A DNA stretch of 64,000 bases from an uncultured Clostridia bacterium. Lineage in GTDB: Bacteria; Bacillota; Clostridia; UMGS1883. Below are positions 9,198 to 19,098 of this stretch, piece by piece. Numbering within the stretch: position 1 is the first letter of the stretch; each line of letters starts with the position of its first letter. Both the position numbers and the translations under genes were made by a program. The notes under the pieces were generated by a model that worked only from the letters and a program-made list of their open reading frames with translations, made no database searches and was not told where the DNA came from. The stretch is taken from the NCBI GenBank assembly GCA_934454525.1, contig CAKSFM010000006.1, positions 55,535 through 119,534 of the forward strand, in the 5' to 3' direction.

Positions 9198-10649
9198 ATG
9201 ATAAAATTTAAACGGTTGATTTCAGGATTGCTAATTATTGCGGCAGCGCTTTCAATGGTGGGCTGTGAGGGGTTAAGATCAAGTAATGAAATAGATACGA
9301 TAGTCTGGTATATGCCGAAGCCTATATCAGATATGTCGCATCAGCAAATGGTAGAAGATGCCGCAAATAAGATTATAGAAGAAAAGCTTGGCTGCAAACT
9401 GCATTTTGAATTCATCGATTCCGGAAGCTGGAACCAGAAGATGAGCGTTATTATTCAGTCCAATGAGGAATTTGATATCTGTTACGATGCAAAGGAATCA
9501 TTTATTGCAAATGCTAAAAAAGGTGCATATGTAGATTTGTCAGAATATTTAGATAAAAACGCATCTGCCATAAAGGAAAAGGTTGATGATTATGCGTGGA
9601 ATGCGGTTACGCTGGACGGAAAGGTTTATGCTATACCCGGACAAACATTTTATGTGCCTTATTCGGCATTTGCTTTCAAAAAAAGTATTGTTGATGAATT
9701 TAATATAGATTATAAAGAAATTACAACTTTTGAACAGTTAGAGCCCGTTCTTAATATGATTAAAACGAACAAGCCGGATATGATTCCTATAGCTGCTGCG
9801 GCAAATTCGTCCATTCCGGCGCCTAAATCCGAAAGATTTTGCGATACCTCACTGGTGGGTATTGCATTTGACACGCAGACCGGCAAGTACGTATCGGATT
9901 TTGAGTCGGAATATCGCTTGAACATATTTAAGAAAACCTATGAATTTTACAAAAAAGGATATATAGCAAAGGATGCCGCAAGCAACAATGAAATTATATC
10001 GGATATAAAAACAGGCAGATATGCGGTGTTCGGCGGAAGAAGAAGCGATGAAAAAACGACTAACCTTTACGGCTTTGACTGTGTTGAGGCTGAGCCTGTA
10101 TATGGCATAGTAGGAACAAACAATATTAATAATTCGCTTGCGTGTGTGAGCGCTACGTCAAAGCATCCGGAAAAGGCTGTGCAGGTTTTAAATCTTATCT
10201 GGAGTAACCCCGATCTCTCAAATCTTTTGGCTTACGGTATTGAGGGTTCTGATTATGAAGTTGTTTCCGGCAGTGACCCTAAATCTGTTATTCCAAAGGC
10301 CGGAACGGAGGCAAAATGGTCGATCTGGCATAATTGGCTTGGCCCGTTATGGGATCAGTGGGATTCAACATGGAACTCTGCCGAAGCGCTGAATAAAATG
10401 AGAGAGATTAACGCGGAAGCTCAGGTTTCTGCCGATGTTGGGTTTGTTCCCGATACCGATGATCTTAAAACGGAAATTGCAATGATTTCAGCAGTAGTTT
10501 CCGAGTCCATTTCCGTCTTTAATACAGGTTCAATGCCTGATTTTGATGAATACTATAATGCAACCCTGAAAAGATTGAATGATGCAGGAATAGATAAAGT
10601 TTTGGACAGCGTAAACAAGCAGTATAGAAAATGGAAGAAAAATCAGTAA
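9198..10649 (+). CDS. Sugar ABC transporter solute-binding lipoprotein
   Basis: Extracellular family-1-type solute-binding protein of 483 residues that should capture an oligosaccharide outside the cell and deliver it to the permeases encoded next. The N-terminus is a lipoprotein signal (KRLISGLLIIAAALSMVGC) with the lipobox Cys at residue 23. The body shows typical features: the early strand TIVWYMPKP, a long alpha/beta region, and the W-rich segment WSIWHNWLGPLWDQWD near 375-390 that probably stacks on sugar rings. Such large binding proteins pair with LplB/YtcP permeases in Firmicutes. The permease gene starts 18 bases downstream. Substrate unknown; the downstream GH127, GH38 and GH29 genes suggest arabinose-, mannose- or fucose-containing oligosaccharides (inference). 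Confidence 0.9.
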   Translation: MIKFKRLISGLLIIAAALSMVGCEGLRSSNEIDTIVWYMPKPISDMSHQQMVEDAANKIIEEKLGCKLHFEFIDSGSWNQKMSVIIQSNEEFDICYDAKESFIANAKKGAYVDLSEYLDKNASAIKEKVDDYAWNAVTLDGKVYAIPGQTFYVPYSAFAFKKSIVDEFNIDYKEITTFEQLEPVLNMIKTNKPDMIPIAAAANSSIPAPKSERFCDTSLVGIAFDTQTGKYVSDFESEYRLNIFKKTYEFYKKGYIAKDAASNNEIISDIKTGRYAVFGGRRSDEKTTNLYGFDCVEAEPVYGIVGTNNINNSLACVSATSKHPEKAVQVLNLIWSNPDLSNLLAYGIEGSDYEVVSGSDPKSVIPKAGTEAKWSIWHNWLGPLWDQWDSTWNSAEALNKMREINAEAQVSADVGFVPDTDDLKTEIAMISAVVSESISVFNTGSMPDFDEYYNATLKRLNDAGIDKVLDSVNKQYRKWKKNQ

Positions 10650-10667
10650 AAGGCAGGGGCGGATTAA

Positions 10668-11609
10668 ATGAACGCAAACAATACGACAGTATTATCATCA
10701 GGAAAACGTATAAGAGATTTTAAGAAAAATTTTCCATTACTAATTTTGGCTTTGCCGGGTCTAATGTGTCTGATATTATTTAGATATTTTCCTATGTTTG
10801 GATTAATACTGCCATTTAAGAATTATGAATACTCAAAAGGGTTATTTGGAAGCAGCTGGAGCGGGTTAAAAAATTTTGAGTATCTTTTCAAAAGCCGCGA
10901 TGTGCTGTCTGCCACAATGAATACTATAACCTATAACCTGTTATTTATAAGTCTGGGAACGGTTATAGGACTTATATTGGCGCTTATGCTTTACGAGCTG
11001 ACGGCCGCACAAGTAAAAATCTATCAAACTGTTTTATATCTGCCGTATTTTATATCATGGGTCGTTGTGGCTTATATTGTGAATGCACTGTTTGATATGG
11101 ATTTTGGCTATTTTAACAAAATATTGGCTTATTTCGGCAAAGAAACCGTTATGTGGTATGCCGAGCCTGATAAGTGGCCGCCTACAATAGTACTTGCTAA
11201 TTTATGGAAAGGAATGGGCAACGGAGCTCTCATGTACTATGCGGCATTGATAGGTATAAGCCCCGAGTATTATGAGGCGGCAAGGATTGATGGAGCAGGA
11301 AAGCTTAAACAAATTTTCTGCATATCATTGCCTATGATAAAAAATGTGATCATTGTTTTATGTATTATAAATGTAGGAAAGATAATGCATGCGGATTTTG
11401 GATTGTTTTACAATTTGCCCATGAATTCATCGGTTCTTTACAGCAAGACAGATGTCTTGGATACATATGTTTACCGGGCTCTTATGACAATGAACGATGT
11501 TGGAATGTCTTCGGCTGCTTCGTTTTACCAAGCTGTTGTGGGATTTATTCTGGTGGTGGCAACTAACTTGATTGTTAAAAAAATTGATCCTGACAGCGGA
11601 TTGTTTTAG
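10668..11609 (+). CDS. ABC sugar permease, LplB type
   Basis: Inner-membrane permease of 313 residues with about six hydrophobic segments. The cytoplasmic EAA loop is clear: YYEAARIDGAGKLKQIFCISLP near residues 203-225, the site that docks the ATPase. The N-terminal FRYFPMFGLILPFKNYEYSKG is typical of LplB-like (COG4209) partners of large solute-binding lipoproteins. It forms a heterodimer with the product of the following gene (start 31 bases after this stop). No ATPase gene accompanies the pair, so a shared MsmX/UgpC-type ATPase is expected elsewhere in the genome. Confidence 0.92.
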   Translation: MNANNTTVLSSGKRIRDFKKNFPLLILALPGLMCLILFRYFPMFGLILPFKNYEYSKGLFGSSWSGLKNFEYLFKSRDVLSATMNTITYNLLFISLGTVIGLILALMLYELTAAQVKIYQTVLYLPYFISWVVVAYIVNALFDMDFGYFNKILAYFGKETVMWYAEPDKWPPTIVLANLWKGMGNGALMYYAALIGISPEYYEAARIDGAGKLKQIFCISLPMIKNVIIVLCIINVGKIMHADFGLFYNLPMNSSVLYSKTDVLDTYVYRALMTMNDVGMSSAASFYQAVVGFILVVATNLIVKKIDPDSGLF

Positions 11610-11640
11610 CAAGTACTTAATAAAAATCAGAGGGTAGTAT

Positions 11641-12561
11641 ATGAGAAATAGTGATAATAACAGCAACAGAGGTATTTGCTCTGCCTCGGAAAAAGTGAGC
11701 GTTTGTATAATTCATTTCGTAATGATTTTGCTCTGCGCAATAACGATATTATTGTTTTTGGTTGTTATAGGCGTTTCGCTGCAAAGCCAGGTAGAAATTA
11801 ATAAGATCGGCTTTCGCATAATACCTAAGAAATTTTCTTTTGAGGCATATGCAACGATATTTAGAAATTCAAAGTCAATTTTTGACGCCTACATCATAAC
11901 AATTTTTACAACTGCAGTCGGCGCATCTGCAGGAACGGTTATTATGTCCGGTTATGCATATGCAATGTCAAGATATGATTTCAAATACAGGAAATTTCTA
12001 AACTGGGCAAATTTGATTACTATGCTTTTTAACGGGGGGCTTGTTGCAACATATATAGTTTACACACGCTGGTTTGGACTGAAAAACAATATTCTTGTTT
12101 TGATTCTGCCGCTGATGTTTAATCCATGGAATGTAATATTAATGAAAAGCTTCTTTTTGTCTATACCGATGTCTATCATAGAGGCGTCAAAAATTGACGG
12201 AGCAAGTGAATTTACGACATTTTTTAAAATAGTTGTTTCAATGTCAAAGCCTGTAATTGCTATGATTATGCTTTTCCAAACATTAATTTTCTGGAATGAC
12301 TACCAATCATCACTTATGTATACGACAAATGATGCGCTTTATAAATTGCAGTATCTGCTTATGAAAATCCTTACCGATATGGATTTTATCAACAGCGGAA
12401 TGGCAGCGGATGCGGGGATTGTGCTTGAAAATGTTATTATCCCAACCAAAAATGTGCGAATGGCTATGTGCGTTATTGCGGCGGGACCGATGCTTTGCAT
12501 TTTTCCGTTTTTTCAAAAATACTTTTCAAAGGGCATTACACTGGGCGGTGTAAAAGAATAA
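11641..12561 (+). CDS. ABC sugar permease, YtcP/MalG type
   Basis: Second permease subunit, 306 residues, with six predicted membrane segments and the EAA loop IIEASKIDGASEFTTFFKIV near residues 179-200. The segment FNPWNVILMKSFFLSIP and the C-terminal QKYFSKGITLGGVKE are hallmarks of the YtcP-like branch of carbohydrate permeases (COG0395). AGAGGG precedes the ATG. The stop is 28 bases before the next gene, a secreted CBM-like protein, so transport and extracellular binding appear to be expressed together. Confidence 0.92.
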   Translation: MRNSDNNSNRGICSASEKVSVCIIHFVMILLCAITILLFLVVIGVSLQSQVEINKIGFRIIPKKFSFEAYATIFRNSKSIFDAYIITIFTTAVGASAGTVIMSGYAYAMSRYDFKYRKFLNWANLITMLFNGGLVATYIVYTRWFGLKNNILVLILPLMFNPWNVILMKSFFLSIPMSIIEASKIDGASEFTTFFKIVVSMSKPVIAMIMLFQTLIFWNDYQSSLMYTTNDALYKLQYLLMKILTDMDFINSGMAADAGIVLENVIIPTKNVRMAMCVIAAGPMLCIFPFFQKYFSKGITLGGVKE

Positions 12562-12589
12562 ATAGAATTAATTAAAAGGAGAGATTTTT

Positions 12590-14647
12590 ATGAAAACTGT
12601 ATGTAGCGCAAAGAAAGAAAAGAGAAGAATAAGATTTGTAAGCAAAGTGTTGTCGTTTGTAACCGCGTTGTGTCTTTTGCTGAGTATGACATCGTACGCA
12701 TCTGTTGTATGTTTTAATGATGATGATTTTGGCATCTTACTAAATAAAGTGTCTGAGGCTACAACAACGTCAAATGGTTTTGTGCAGTTTAGTATTGCCG
12801 GAAATAATGGTAATATCAATATGTATAATTCGCAGGGCATGACAGAAATAATTAAAAAAAGTATGTTATATATCAGCTTCGATTATAGTATTACCGAGTC
12901 CGGCAAGTCCGGATTACGAGTGGAATTAAGAGGATATGGCAATGATAAGGTAAAGGAAGGAATCAACCCGTATTGGTCAGGATGGCAGTATGATGCTTCT
13001 GCTCCGGTCACTGCAAACGAGATTCACCATTTTGAGGCTGTTTTAGATGCTAAACAATTAATGATTGACGCAAATGCGTCAAATATAGCTAATTCATATC
13101 TGTTTGTAGGAAATGTTGGTTCGACATTGACGCTTTCAAATATCAGAATCAGAGAATGGACATATTCAGGAAGAACACTTGCGGTCAGAACTAATGATTT
13201 AGAAGCTTTTGACAGTGATAAACCTGAAGGATATACGGGAAATGTGTGGCATTTAAATAACTCCGGAGCGGCAAAGAAAACATCAAGAATAATTCAAGAT
13301 TTTATCTGTACATTTAATGCCGGTGAAGAATATGCAATAGAATTCTGGTATAAAAATGTTGACGCGTCGGCATCTTATTTTGCTTTGGTCAACAACAATA
13401 ATGTGGAATATGCAAAGGTTGAAGACCTTGTTACAACCGGAGAATGGACAAAAGCGCAGTTTAACTTTATCCCGGATTCAGATATGAGTGGAACGTTTGC
13501 AAACATAACAAAAAAAGATGTAAACGGAGATGTCTGCTTTACAGATTTTGTCGTATTACCAAAAATTCCTGTTTCAGATACAATTGCGGTAACAGAGAAT
13601 GAGATAATGGTTGTTAACGGCGCTGAAATTAATATTGAGGGTTATTTTGATGCACCTGAAAAGCTTGAGCTTAAAAAAGACGATAAAGTTATAGAAGCTG
13701 CAAAATCAAATGCATCAAGTGATTTTTCGGGATACACAAAAGCAACTTATCAAATAATTTACAATGAGTCGTTTAGTGATGAAGGAATTTATAACATATT
13801 CTTGAATGATTTATGGAATACTCAGAGGAATGTTGCGGTTAAGTTAATCAAATACAGCGATGAATTAAAGCAGCTTAGTCTTCAAAAAGCCGATTGGACG
13901 GAGATTTATTCTCAAGAAAATCTCAGTGTTAACCACTCCGCTTTTGCTAAAACAGATGATGGAAAATTTGATTTAAAAGGATATTTGGCTTCCGATTGCG
14001 CGGTATTCAAGGTGGAGTTTGACATTAAAATCGATGCGCCTGTTTCGGATGATTCTGTTACGGAGATAACGCTGAGAACGGGCAGCGACCCCGGTCACAC
14101 GGTGTATAAAATCAATAATTCGGAGCTTACTGCCGCAAACAGGCACTATAGTTATATAGATAACCAAAGTCTTTCCGATAGATACAATTTGTCTAACGGA
14201 AAAATTAATGACCGTTATAAAAATTCGCAGTGGTGGTTTTTCGTGAGAAACAGATGCGCTTCACAGAATGTAACCTTATCAAATATAAGGATTTATGCGC
14301 TGACTAAAAATGCAGCCGGGAGCATTCTTTTGGGTACTGCAAGACTGGAAAATAAGAATGCCTCGCAATCAAAGTCTTTAAACGGAGCTTTGGCTGTAGC
14401 AAAATATGATTCAAACAAAAATTTAACCGAATTTAAGGCTGAGAGCTTTGAGCTTGCCGACAAGACTGTATTAAGCGGTGAAACGCAAGTTGTTCTTAAA
14501 AACGGAGTGCAGTCGGGGGAAACCGGATATGCAAATATCATTATAGATATGGAATCAAATGCTGACGCATCAAGCTATAAGTGTTTTTGGTTTGATTCAC
14601 CGACAAATATCAGACCGCTTGCCGCCGCATGCACTTATGGCGGATAA
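12590..14647 (+). CDS. Secreted protein with carbohydrate-binding-like modules, function unknown
   Basis: The ATG at 12590 follows AAAAGGAGAG. The 685-residue product has a Lys/Arg-rich n-region and a hydrophobic core (SFVTALCLLLSMTSYAS), so it is exported. The mature protein is almost entirely beta-sandwich in character. About residues 35-190 look like a binding module (a GLRVELRGYGND strand and a W-rich loop). About 195-325 resemble a CBM4/9-type fold ending in a VCFTDFVVLP strand, and 410-570 a third similar module. No glycosidase, esterase or lyase motif is visible, and there is no SLH, LPXTG or lipobox. Placed directly behind the two permease genes, it may present a polysaccharide to surface enzymes; this is inference. 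Confidence 0.65.
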   Translation: MKTVCSAKKEKRRIRFVSKVLSFVTALCLLLSMTSYASVVCFNDDDFGILLNKVSEATTTSNGFVQFSIAGNNGNINMYNSQGMTEIIKKSMLYISFDYSITESGKSGLRVELRGYGNDKVKEGINPYWSGWQYDASAPVTANEIHHFEAVLDAKQLMIDANASNIANSYLFVGNVGSTLTLSNIRIREWTYSGRTLAVRTNDLEAFDSDKPEGYTGNVWHLNNSGAAKKTSRIIQDFICTFNAGEEYAIEFWYKNVDASASYFALVNNNNVEYAKVEDLVTTGEWTKAQFNFIPDSDMSGTFANITKKDVNGDVCFTDFVVLPKIPVSDTIAVTENEIMVVNGAEINIEGYFDAPEKLELKKDDKVIEAAKSNASSDFSGYTKATYQIIYNESFSDEGIYNIFLNDLWNTQRNVAVKLIKYSDELKQLSLQKADWTEIYSQENLSVNHSAFAKTDDGKFDLKGYLASDCAVFKVEFDIKIDAPVSDDSVTEITLRTGSDPGHTVYKINNSELTAANRHYSYIDNQSLSDRYNLSNGKINDRYKNSQWWFFVRNRCASQNVTLSNIRIYALTKNAAGSILLGTARLENKNASQSKSLNGALAVAKYDSNKNLTEFKAESFELADKTVLSGETQVVLKNGVQSGETGYANIIIDMESNADASSYKCFWFDSPTNIRPLAAACTYGG

Positions 14648-14690
14648 TTGGTTGAAAGAATAAATTGGTTCAGTAGCAGAGGGAGATTTT

Positions 14691-16604
14691 ATGAAGGATA
14701 GTATAAGTGTCTATTATGTGAATCCAAAAAACAATTTTAGTTTTGAAGGATTAATAAATGAGGCTTTTTGCTTCGTAGAGAATCATCAATTAAAAGACAG
14801 AACTCTTTGGAAGCGCTTTGTGCGGCAGTATGAGCTTCATTCCGATTCCGATAATGGCTGGAGAGGCGAGTATTGGGGAAAGATGATGAGAGGAGCTTGC
14901 TGCGTGTATTCATGCACAAAGGATTCGGAGCTTTACAATATACTTACAGAGACTGTCCGGGATCTTCTTTCTGCTGCTGACAATGACGGGTGTATAAGAA
15001 GCTACCCGAAGGGCAAGGAATTCGGCAGCTGGGATTTGTGGTGCAGAAAGTATGTGATGATAGGACTCTTATACTATCTTGATATATGCGAGGACGCTTC
15101 TTTAAAGAAAACGATTGTTGAAAGCTTGAAAATTCAAGCTGATTACATTGCTGTTTTTTTTGAAAACGGAAAGGGAAGAAAAAACATAACTGAATTCGGA
15201 GCATACAGAGGCATTAATTCATCGTCAATATTGGAAGCATTTGTCCGAATGTACGAAATAACCGGTGAAAAAAGATATCTTGATTTTTCAAACTATATAG
15301 TTGAATGCGGAGGAACCTCAGTAGGTAATATATTTGAATTTGCTTATAAAAATGAGCTTCCCCCATATCAATATCCGATTACAAAAGCATATGAAATGAT
15401 TTCATGTTTTGAGGGATTGCTGCGCCTTTACATAATACAGCGTAATGAACGGCATAAAACTATGCTTATTAATTTTGCCGATGCTGTTTTACGAACTGAT
15501 TTTACAATAATCGGCGGTGTAGGTTGTTCGCATGAATTTTTTGACCATTCAACAGTAAGACAGACGAACCCCGGCTTTGGAAATTCGATGCAGGAAACCT
15601 GTGTCACTGTTACGCTTATGAAATTTTTGCTGAAGATGACAGAAACATTTGGGATCAGTAAATATGCAGACGCTTTTGAATGTTCAATGTATAATGCCTA
15701 TCTCGGTTCGCTGAATACGGATATGATAGCAAACGATAAAGTTCGCGAAAAATTTCCGGAAGCAATTATCGAACCGCTTCCCTTTGACAGCTACAGTCCT
15801 CTATCGGATGGAGTCAGAGGAATCAATATAGGCGGATTAAAGATAATGCCCGATAATCATTACTACGGATGTTGTGCTTGTATAGGCTCGGTTGGTATAG
15901 GAATGTATCATAAAATGATGTGCATGGGATTTGACTGTGGAATTGCAATAAATCTTTACAATGCAGGCATTATTGAAACATTTACTCCTGCAGGAAGAAA
16001 AATTAAGCTTGTTTTGGAAACGGAATATCCGAAATCCGGAAGTGTGAAGATAGGTTTGTGTATGTCAGAAGATGAAAAATTTTCAATTCGGCTGCGAAAT
16101 CCGGATTGGAGTAAGGATACCGCTATAAAGGTCAATGGCATACAACAGCGGGTATCTTACGGATATAATGATATAGATCGCGTGTGGAAAAATGGCGACA
16201 CTATAAATATTGATTTTGATATGGAACTTCGTATAATCCGCCCCATTCACTATGGTAAGGATTTGCTTTTTACAAAAGTGTACGGCGGTGAGAAAGATTA
16301 TACAAGTCATTTTGTGGATCATGAGCACGAAACCGCAAGAAATCGCGTTGCAATAAAAAGAGGCCCGATAGTAATGGCAATTGATAACAGACTGGGAAGG
16401 GATGTTACAAAGCCAATTCCTTTAAAGTGCGAAGGCGATACTATTAACGGCGGACTTTCGAACGACAAAGCTGCACCATATAAAACTATTGCAGAAGTTA
16501 AGCTGCAAGCTGAAGATGGTTCATTCTATATGACGGATTATGCATCGGCAGGGAAAAAATGGTGCAATGAATCGGCTTTAGCGGCTTGGTTTTTAGTAAA
16601 ATAG
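14691..16604 (+). CDS. GH127/GH146-type glycosidase (DUF1680), probable beta-L-arabinofuranosidase
   Basis: Cytoplasmic enzyme of 637 residues, no signal peptide. The family uses a Cys nucleophile and a zinc site. Family residues are visible here: Glu302 and Cys304 in QETC, the pair Cys394-Cys395 in YYGCCACIG, and the probable acid/base Glu282 in SHEFF. The alpha/alpha-barrel occupies about 60-430, followed by beta-sandwich domains with the characteristic IRLRNPDWSKD segment. Known members release beta-L-arabinofuranose from plant glycans, but some related families have other specificities, so the sugar is not certain. The length fits the family (600-700 residues). It lies 43 bases after the previous gene and 45 before the GH38 gene in one unidirectional run. 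Confidence 0.85.
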   Translation: MKDSISVYYVNPKNNFSFEGLINEAFCFVENHQLKDRTLWKRFVRQYELHSDSDNGWRGEYWGKMMRGACCVYSCTKDSELYNILTETVRDLLSAADNDGCIRSYPKGKEFGSWDLWCRKYVMIGLLYYLDICEDASLKKTIVESLKIQADYIAVFFENGKGRKNITEFGAYRGINSSSILEAFVRMYEITGEKRYLDFSNYIVECGGTSVGNIFEFAYKNELPPYQYPITKAYEMISCFEGLLRLYIIQRNERHKTMLINFADAVLRTDFTIIGGVGCSHEFFDHSTVRQTNPGFGNSMQETCVTVTLMKFLLKMTETFGISKYADAFECSMYNAYLGSLNTDMIANDKVREKFPEAIIEPLPFDSYSPLSDGVRGINIGGLKIMPDNHYYGCCACIGSVGIGMYHKMMCMGFDCGIAINLYNAGIIETFTPAGRKIKLVLETEYPKSGSVKIGLCMSEDEKFSIRLRNPDWSKDTAIKVNGIQQRVSYGYNDIDRVWKNGDTINIDFDMELRIIRPIHYGKDLLFTKVYGGEKDYTSHFVDHEHETARNRVAIKRGPIVMAIDNRLGRDVTKPIPLKCEGDTINGGLSNDKAAPYKTIAEVKLQAEDGSFYMTDYASAGKKWCNESALAAWFLVK

Positions 16605-16649
16605 AAATATCCTTATTATGCAATGCCGAAATAATCCGGAGGTAATGAC

Positions 16650-19058
16650 GTGAAACGAAAAATCCATTTGTTATGCAATGCTCATATTGACCCTGTTTGG
16701 CTTTGGGATAAAAAAGAAAGCTGTGCCGAGACCATTTCTACATTTAGGGTAGCAGCAGATTTTTGTGAAAAATACGATGGCTTTATTTTCAACCATAACG
16801 AATCATTGCTTTACGAAATTGTAGAGAAGTATGAACCACTGTTGTTTCAAAGAATTAAACAATTAGTTAAGGCGGGAAAATGGAGAATTATGGGCGGATG
16901 GTATATACAGCCGGACTGTCTTATACCGTCAGGCGAATCTTTTATTCGTCAAATCGAGGTTGGAAATCGCTATTTTGAAGAAAAATTCGGCGTAAAAGTT
17001 AAAACCGCAGTTAATTTTGATTCTTTCGGACATTCAAGAGGACTGGTTCAAATACTAAAAAAAACCGGTTATGATTCTTATGTCTTTATGCGTCCGCTGA
17101 AAATTGTGCCGCAAAATGATTTTATCTGGAAAGGATATGACGGGAGCGAAATTATTGGGCATAACACAAACAGCGGTTACAACTCTCATATAGGACGGGC
17201 TGTGCGCAAAATAGAAAATGCCAAGCAAAGATTTCATGATGGAGATAATCTCGTTTGCTGGGGAGTAGGTGACCACGGCGGAGGGCCATCAAAAATTGAT
17301 CTTGATGAAATAACGCAATACATAAAAAATGAGAAAGAATTTGACGTAATACATTCATATTTTGAGAAGTATTTCGATTCTATAGATAAGACAAAGCTCA
17401 AGATTGTCGATAAATCATTAGTTCACTGTATGGTTGGCTGCTACTCTTCCATGAACAGAGTTAAAAGAAAACACAGATTATTAGAGAGTAAGATTGATCT
17501 TTGTGAAAAAATGCTTGCCGTCAGTGGTACGGAATACAGTGAAAAAGAAATTTTGGAAGCTGAAAAAGCCATGCTTTTCAGTGAGTTTCATGATTCGCTT
17601 CCGGGAACGATGATCAGAGAGGCAGAAGAAAATATTCTGTCGCTTATGAGTTTCGGCGAGGAAATTTTAGACAGATACTGCCAGAAAGCCTTTTTTAGTC
17701 TTTGCAGGGGGCAGAAAGCGGTTGAAAGCGGCGAAATACCAATCATGGCTTTTAATCCACATCCTTATTTTATCACAAAGGAAATTGAAATGGAATTTCA
17801 ACTCGGTTCTCAGAATTGGAATGATAATGAATATACAGTTGCGAGGGTGCGCGATGAAAACGGAAATTATTTGCCTGCACAAAATGAGAAAGAAAGCTGC
17901 AGCCTGTCATTGGATTGGAGGAAACGTGTTGTATTCAGGGCGGAATTAAAGCCGCTTTCTCTTAATAGATTTGATTGCAAGCTTGAAGTAATTGGCAGCG
18001 CTAAGCGGCCTATACAAAAATGTAATTCTACAGATACACATTTGGTTTTCGAAAATTCTGCACGCAGTATTAAGATTAGCCGAAAAACCGGATTAATTGA
18101 TGAATATGTTGTTAACGGACATAATTATCTGAATAAAAGCGGTATTAAATTGTCGGTATACGCGGATAATGAAGATCCTTGGGGAATGAATGTTGACGGC
18201 TTTTACGATGAGATCGGAGAATTTAAGCTTCTTTCCGATGAAGAAGCAAACGAATTTAACGGATATCCTGGCGAATCTATAGAGAACGTTCGTGTAATAG
18301 AAAATGGGGAAGTGCGCACAAAGGTTCAGGCAACTTTTGGTTATGGAAAATCCTTCGCAGTTATCACATATATAATTCCCAAGTATGATTCCTATGTTGA
18401 TATAAATTTAAAAATATTTGCCAATGATGTCAATAAAATGTTTAAACTAAAGTTTGATACAACATTGAACGGTGAATTTATAGGTCAAACAGTATTTGGC
18501 CGTGAACCGCTGTTAAAGGGCAATAAGGAAGTATGTTTTCAAAAATGGTGTGCATTATCTAACGGAAAACACAGTCTTGCTGTGCTGAACCGCGGCACAT
18601 ATGGCGGAAGTGCGGACGGGAATTTTATGAATCTTTCAATTATTCGTACGCCCGTTTATTCAGCACACCCTATTATGGAACGTGAGATTACCGAGCATGA
18701 CAGGTGGAACGAGCATATAGATTTAGGAGAAAGCAATTTTTCGTTCAGAATGTGCACTGATATGAAATATATTGATTTTGATGCGGAAATTTTCAATAAA
18801 GAGATTTTTGCAATGTCTTTTTTTCCGCCCGAATCAAAAGGATGTAAAACAAATACGTTTTCCATAGACAATAAGAATATAATTTTGTCACGGTATGTAA
18901 ACAATAATGATGATATTTTAGTTCGTATGTTTAATTCCTCCAATGAGGATACAGTTGTAAATATAGCTGCCAATAACGGGAATTACAGTGTTTCGTTTAC
19001 TCCGTATGAAGTGAAAACCTTTAGGCTCAGTGATTTTTCCGAATGTGAATTTATATAA
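16650..19058 (+). CDS. GH38 alpha-mannosidase
   Basis: Translation starts at GTG 16650, preceded by GGAGGT at 16638-16643; a nearby ATG is in another frame. The 802-residue protein has the GH38 zinc/catalytic set: His12 and Asp14 in AHIDPVWLW, the nucleophile Asp124 in NFDSFGHS, and the late His in FSEFHDSLPGTMI, wording typical of bacterial enzymes. The order is N-terminal deacetylase-like barrel, three-helix bundle, then long C-terminal beta domains. There is no signal peptide, so it should trim imported alpha-mannosides in the cytoplasm. Neighbours are other cytoplasmic glycosidases, consistent with stepwise breakdown of a mannose-containing oligosaccharide. Confidence 0.92.
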   Translation: MKRKIHLLCNAHIDPVWLWDKKESCAETISTFRVAADFCEKYDGFIFNHNESLLYEIVEKYEPLLFQRIKQLVKAGKWRIMGGWYIQPDCLIPSGESFIRQIEVGNRYFEEKFGVKVKTAVNFDSFGHSRGLVQILKKTGYDSYVFMRPLKIVPQNDFIWKGYDGSEIIGHNTNSGYNSHIGRAVRKIENAKQRFHDGDNLVCWGVGDHGGGPSKIDLDEITQYIKNEKEFDVIHSYFEKYFDSIDKTKLKIVDKSLVHCMVGCYSSMNRVKRKHRLLESKIDLCEKMLAVSGTEYSEKEILEAEKAMLFSEFHDSLPGTMIREAEENILSLMSFGEEILDRYCQKAFFSLCRGQKAVESGEIPIMAFNPHPYFITKEIEMEFQLGSQNWNDNEYTVARVRDENGNYLPAQNEKESCSLSLDWRKRVVFRAELKPLSLNRFDCKLEVIGSAKRPIQKCNSTDTHLVFENSARSIKISRKTGLIDEYVVNGHNYLNKSGIKLSVYADNEDPWGMNVDGFYDEIGEFKLLSDEEANEFNGYPGESIENVRVIENGEVRTKVQATFGYGKSFAVITYIIPKYDSYVDINLKIFANDVNKMFKLKFDTTLNGEFIGQTVFGREPLLKGNKEVCFQKWCALSNGKHSLAVLNRGTYGGSADGNFMNLSIIRTPVYSAHPIMEREITEHDRWNEHIDLGESNFSFRMCTDMKYIDFDAEIFNKEIFAMSFFPPESKGCKTNTFSIDNKNIILSRYVNNNDDILVRMFNSSNEDTVVNIAANNGNYSVSFTPYEVKTFRLSDFSECEFI

Positions 19059-19098
19059 ATAAAACTTCAATTATTGCTTATGGGGAGTACAAAAAATT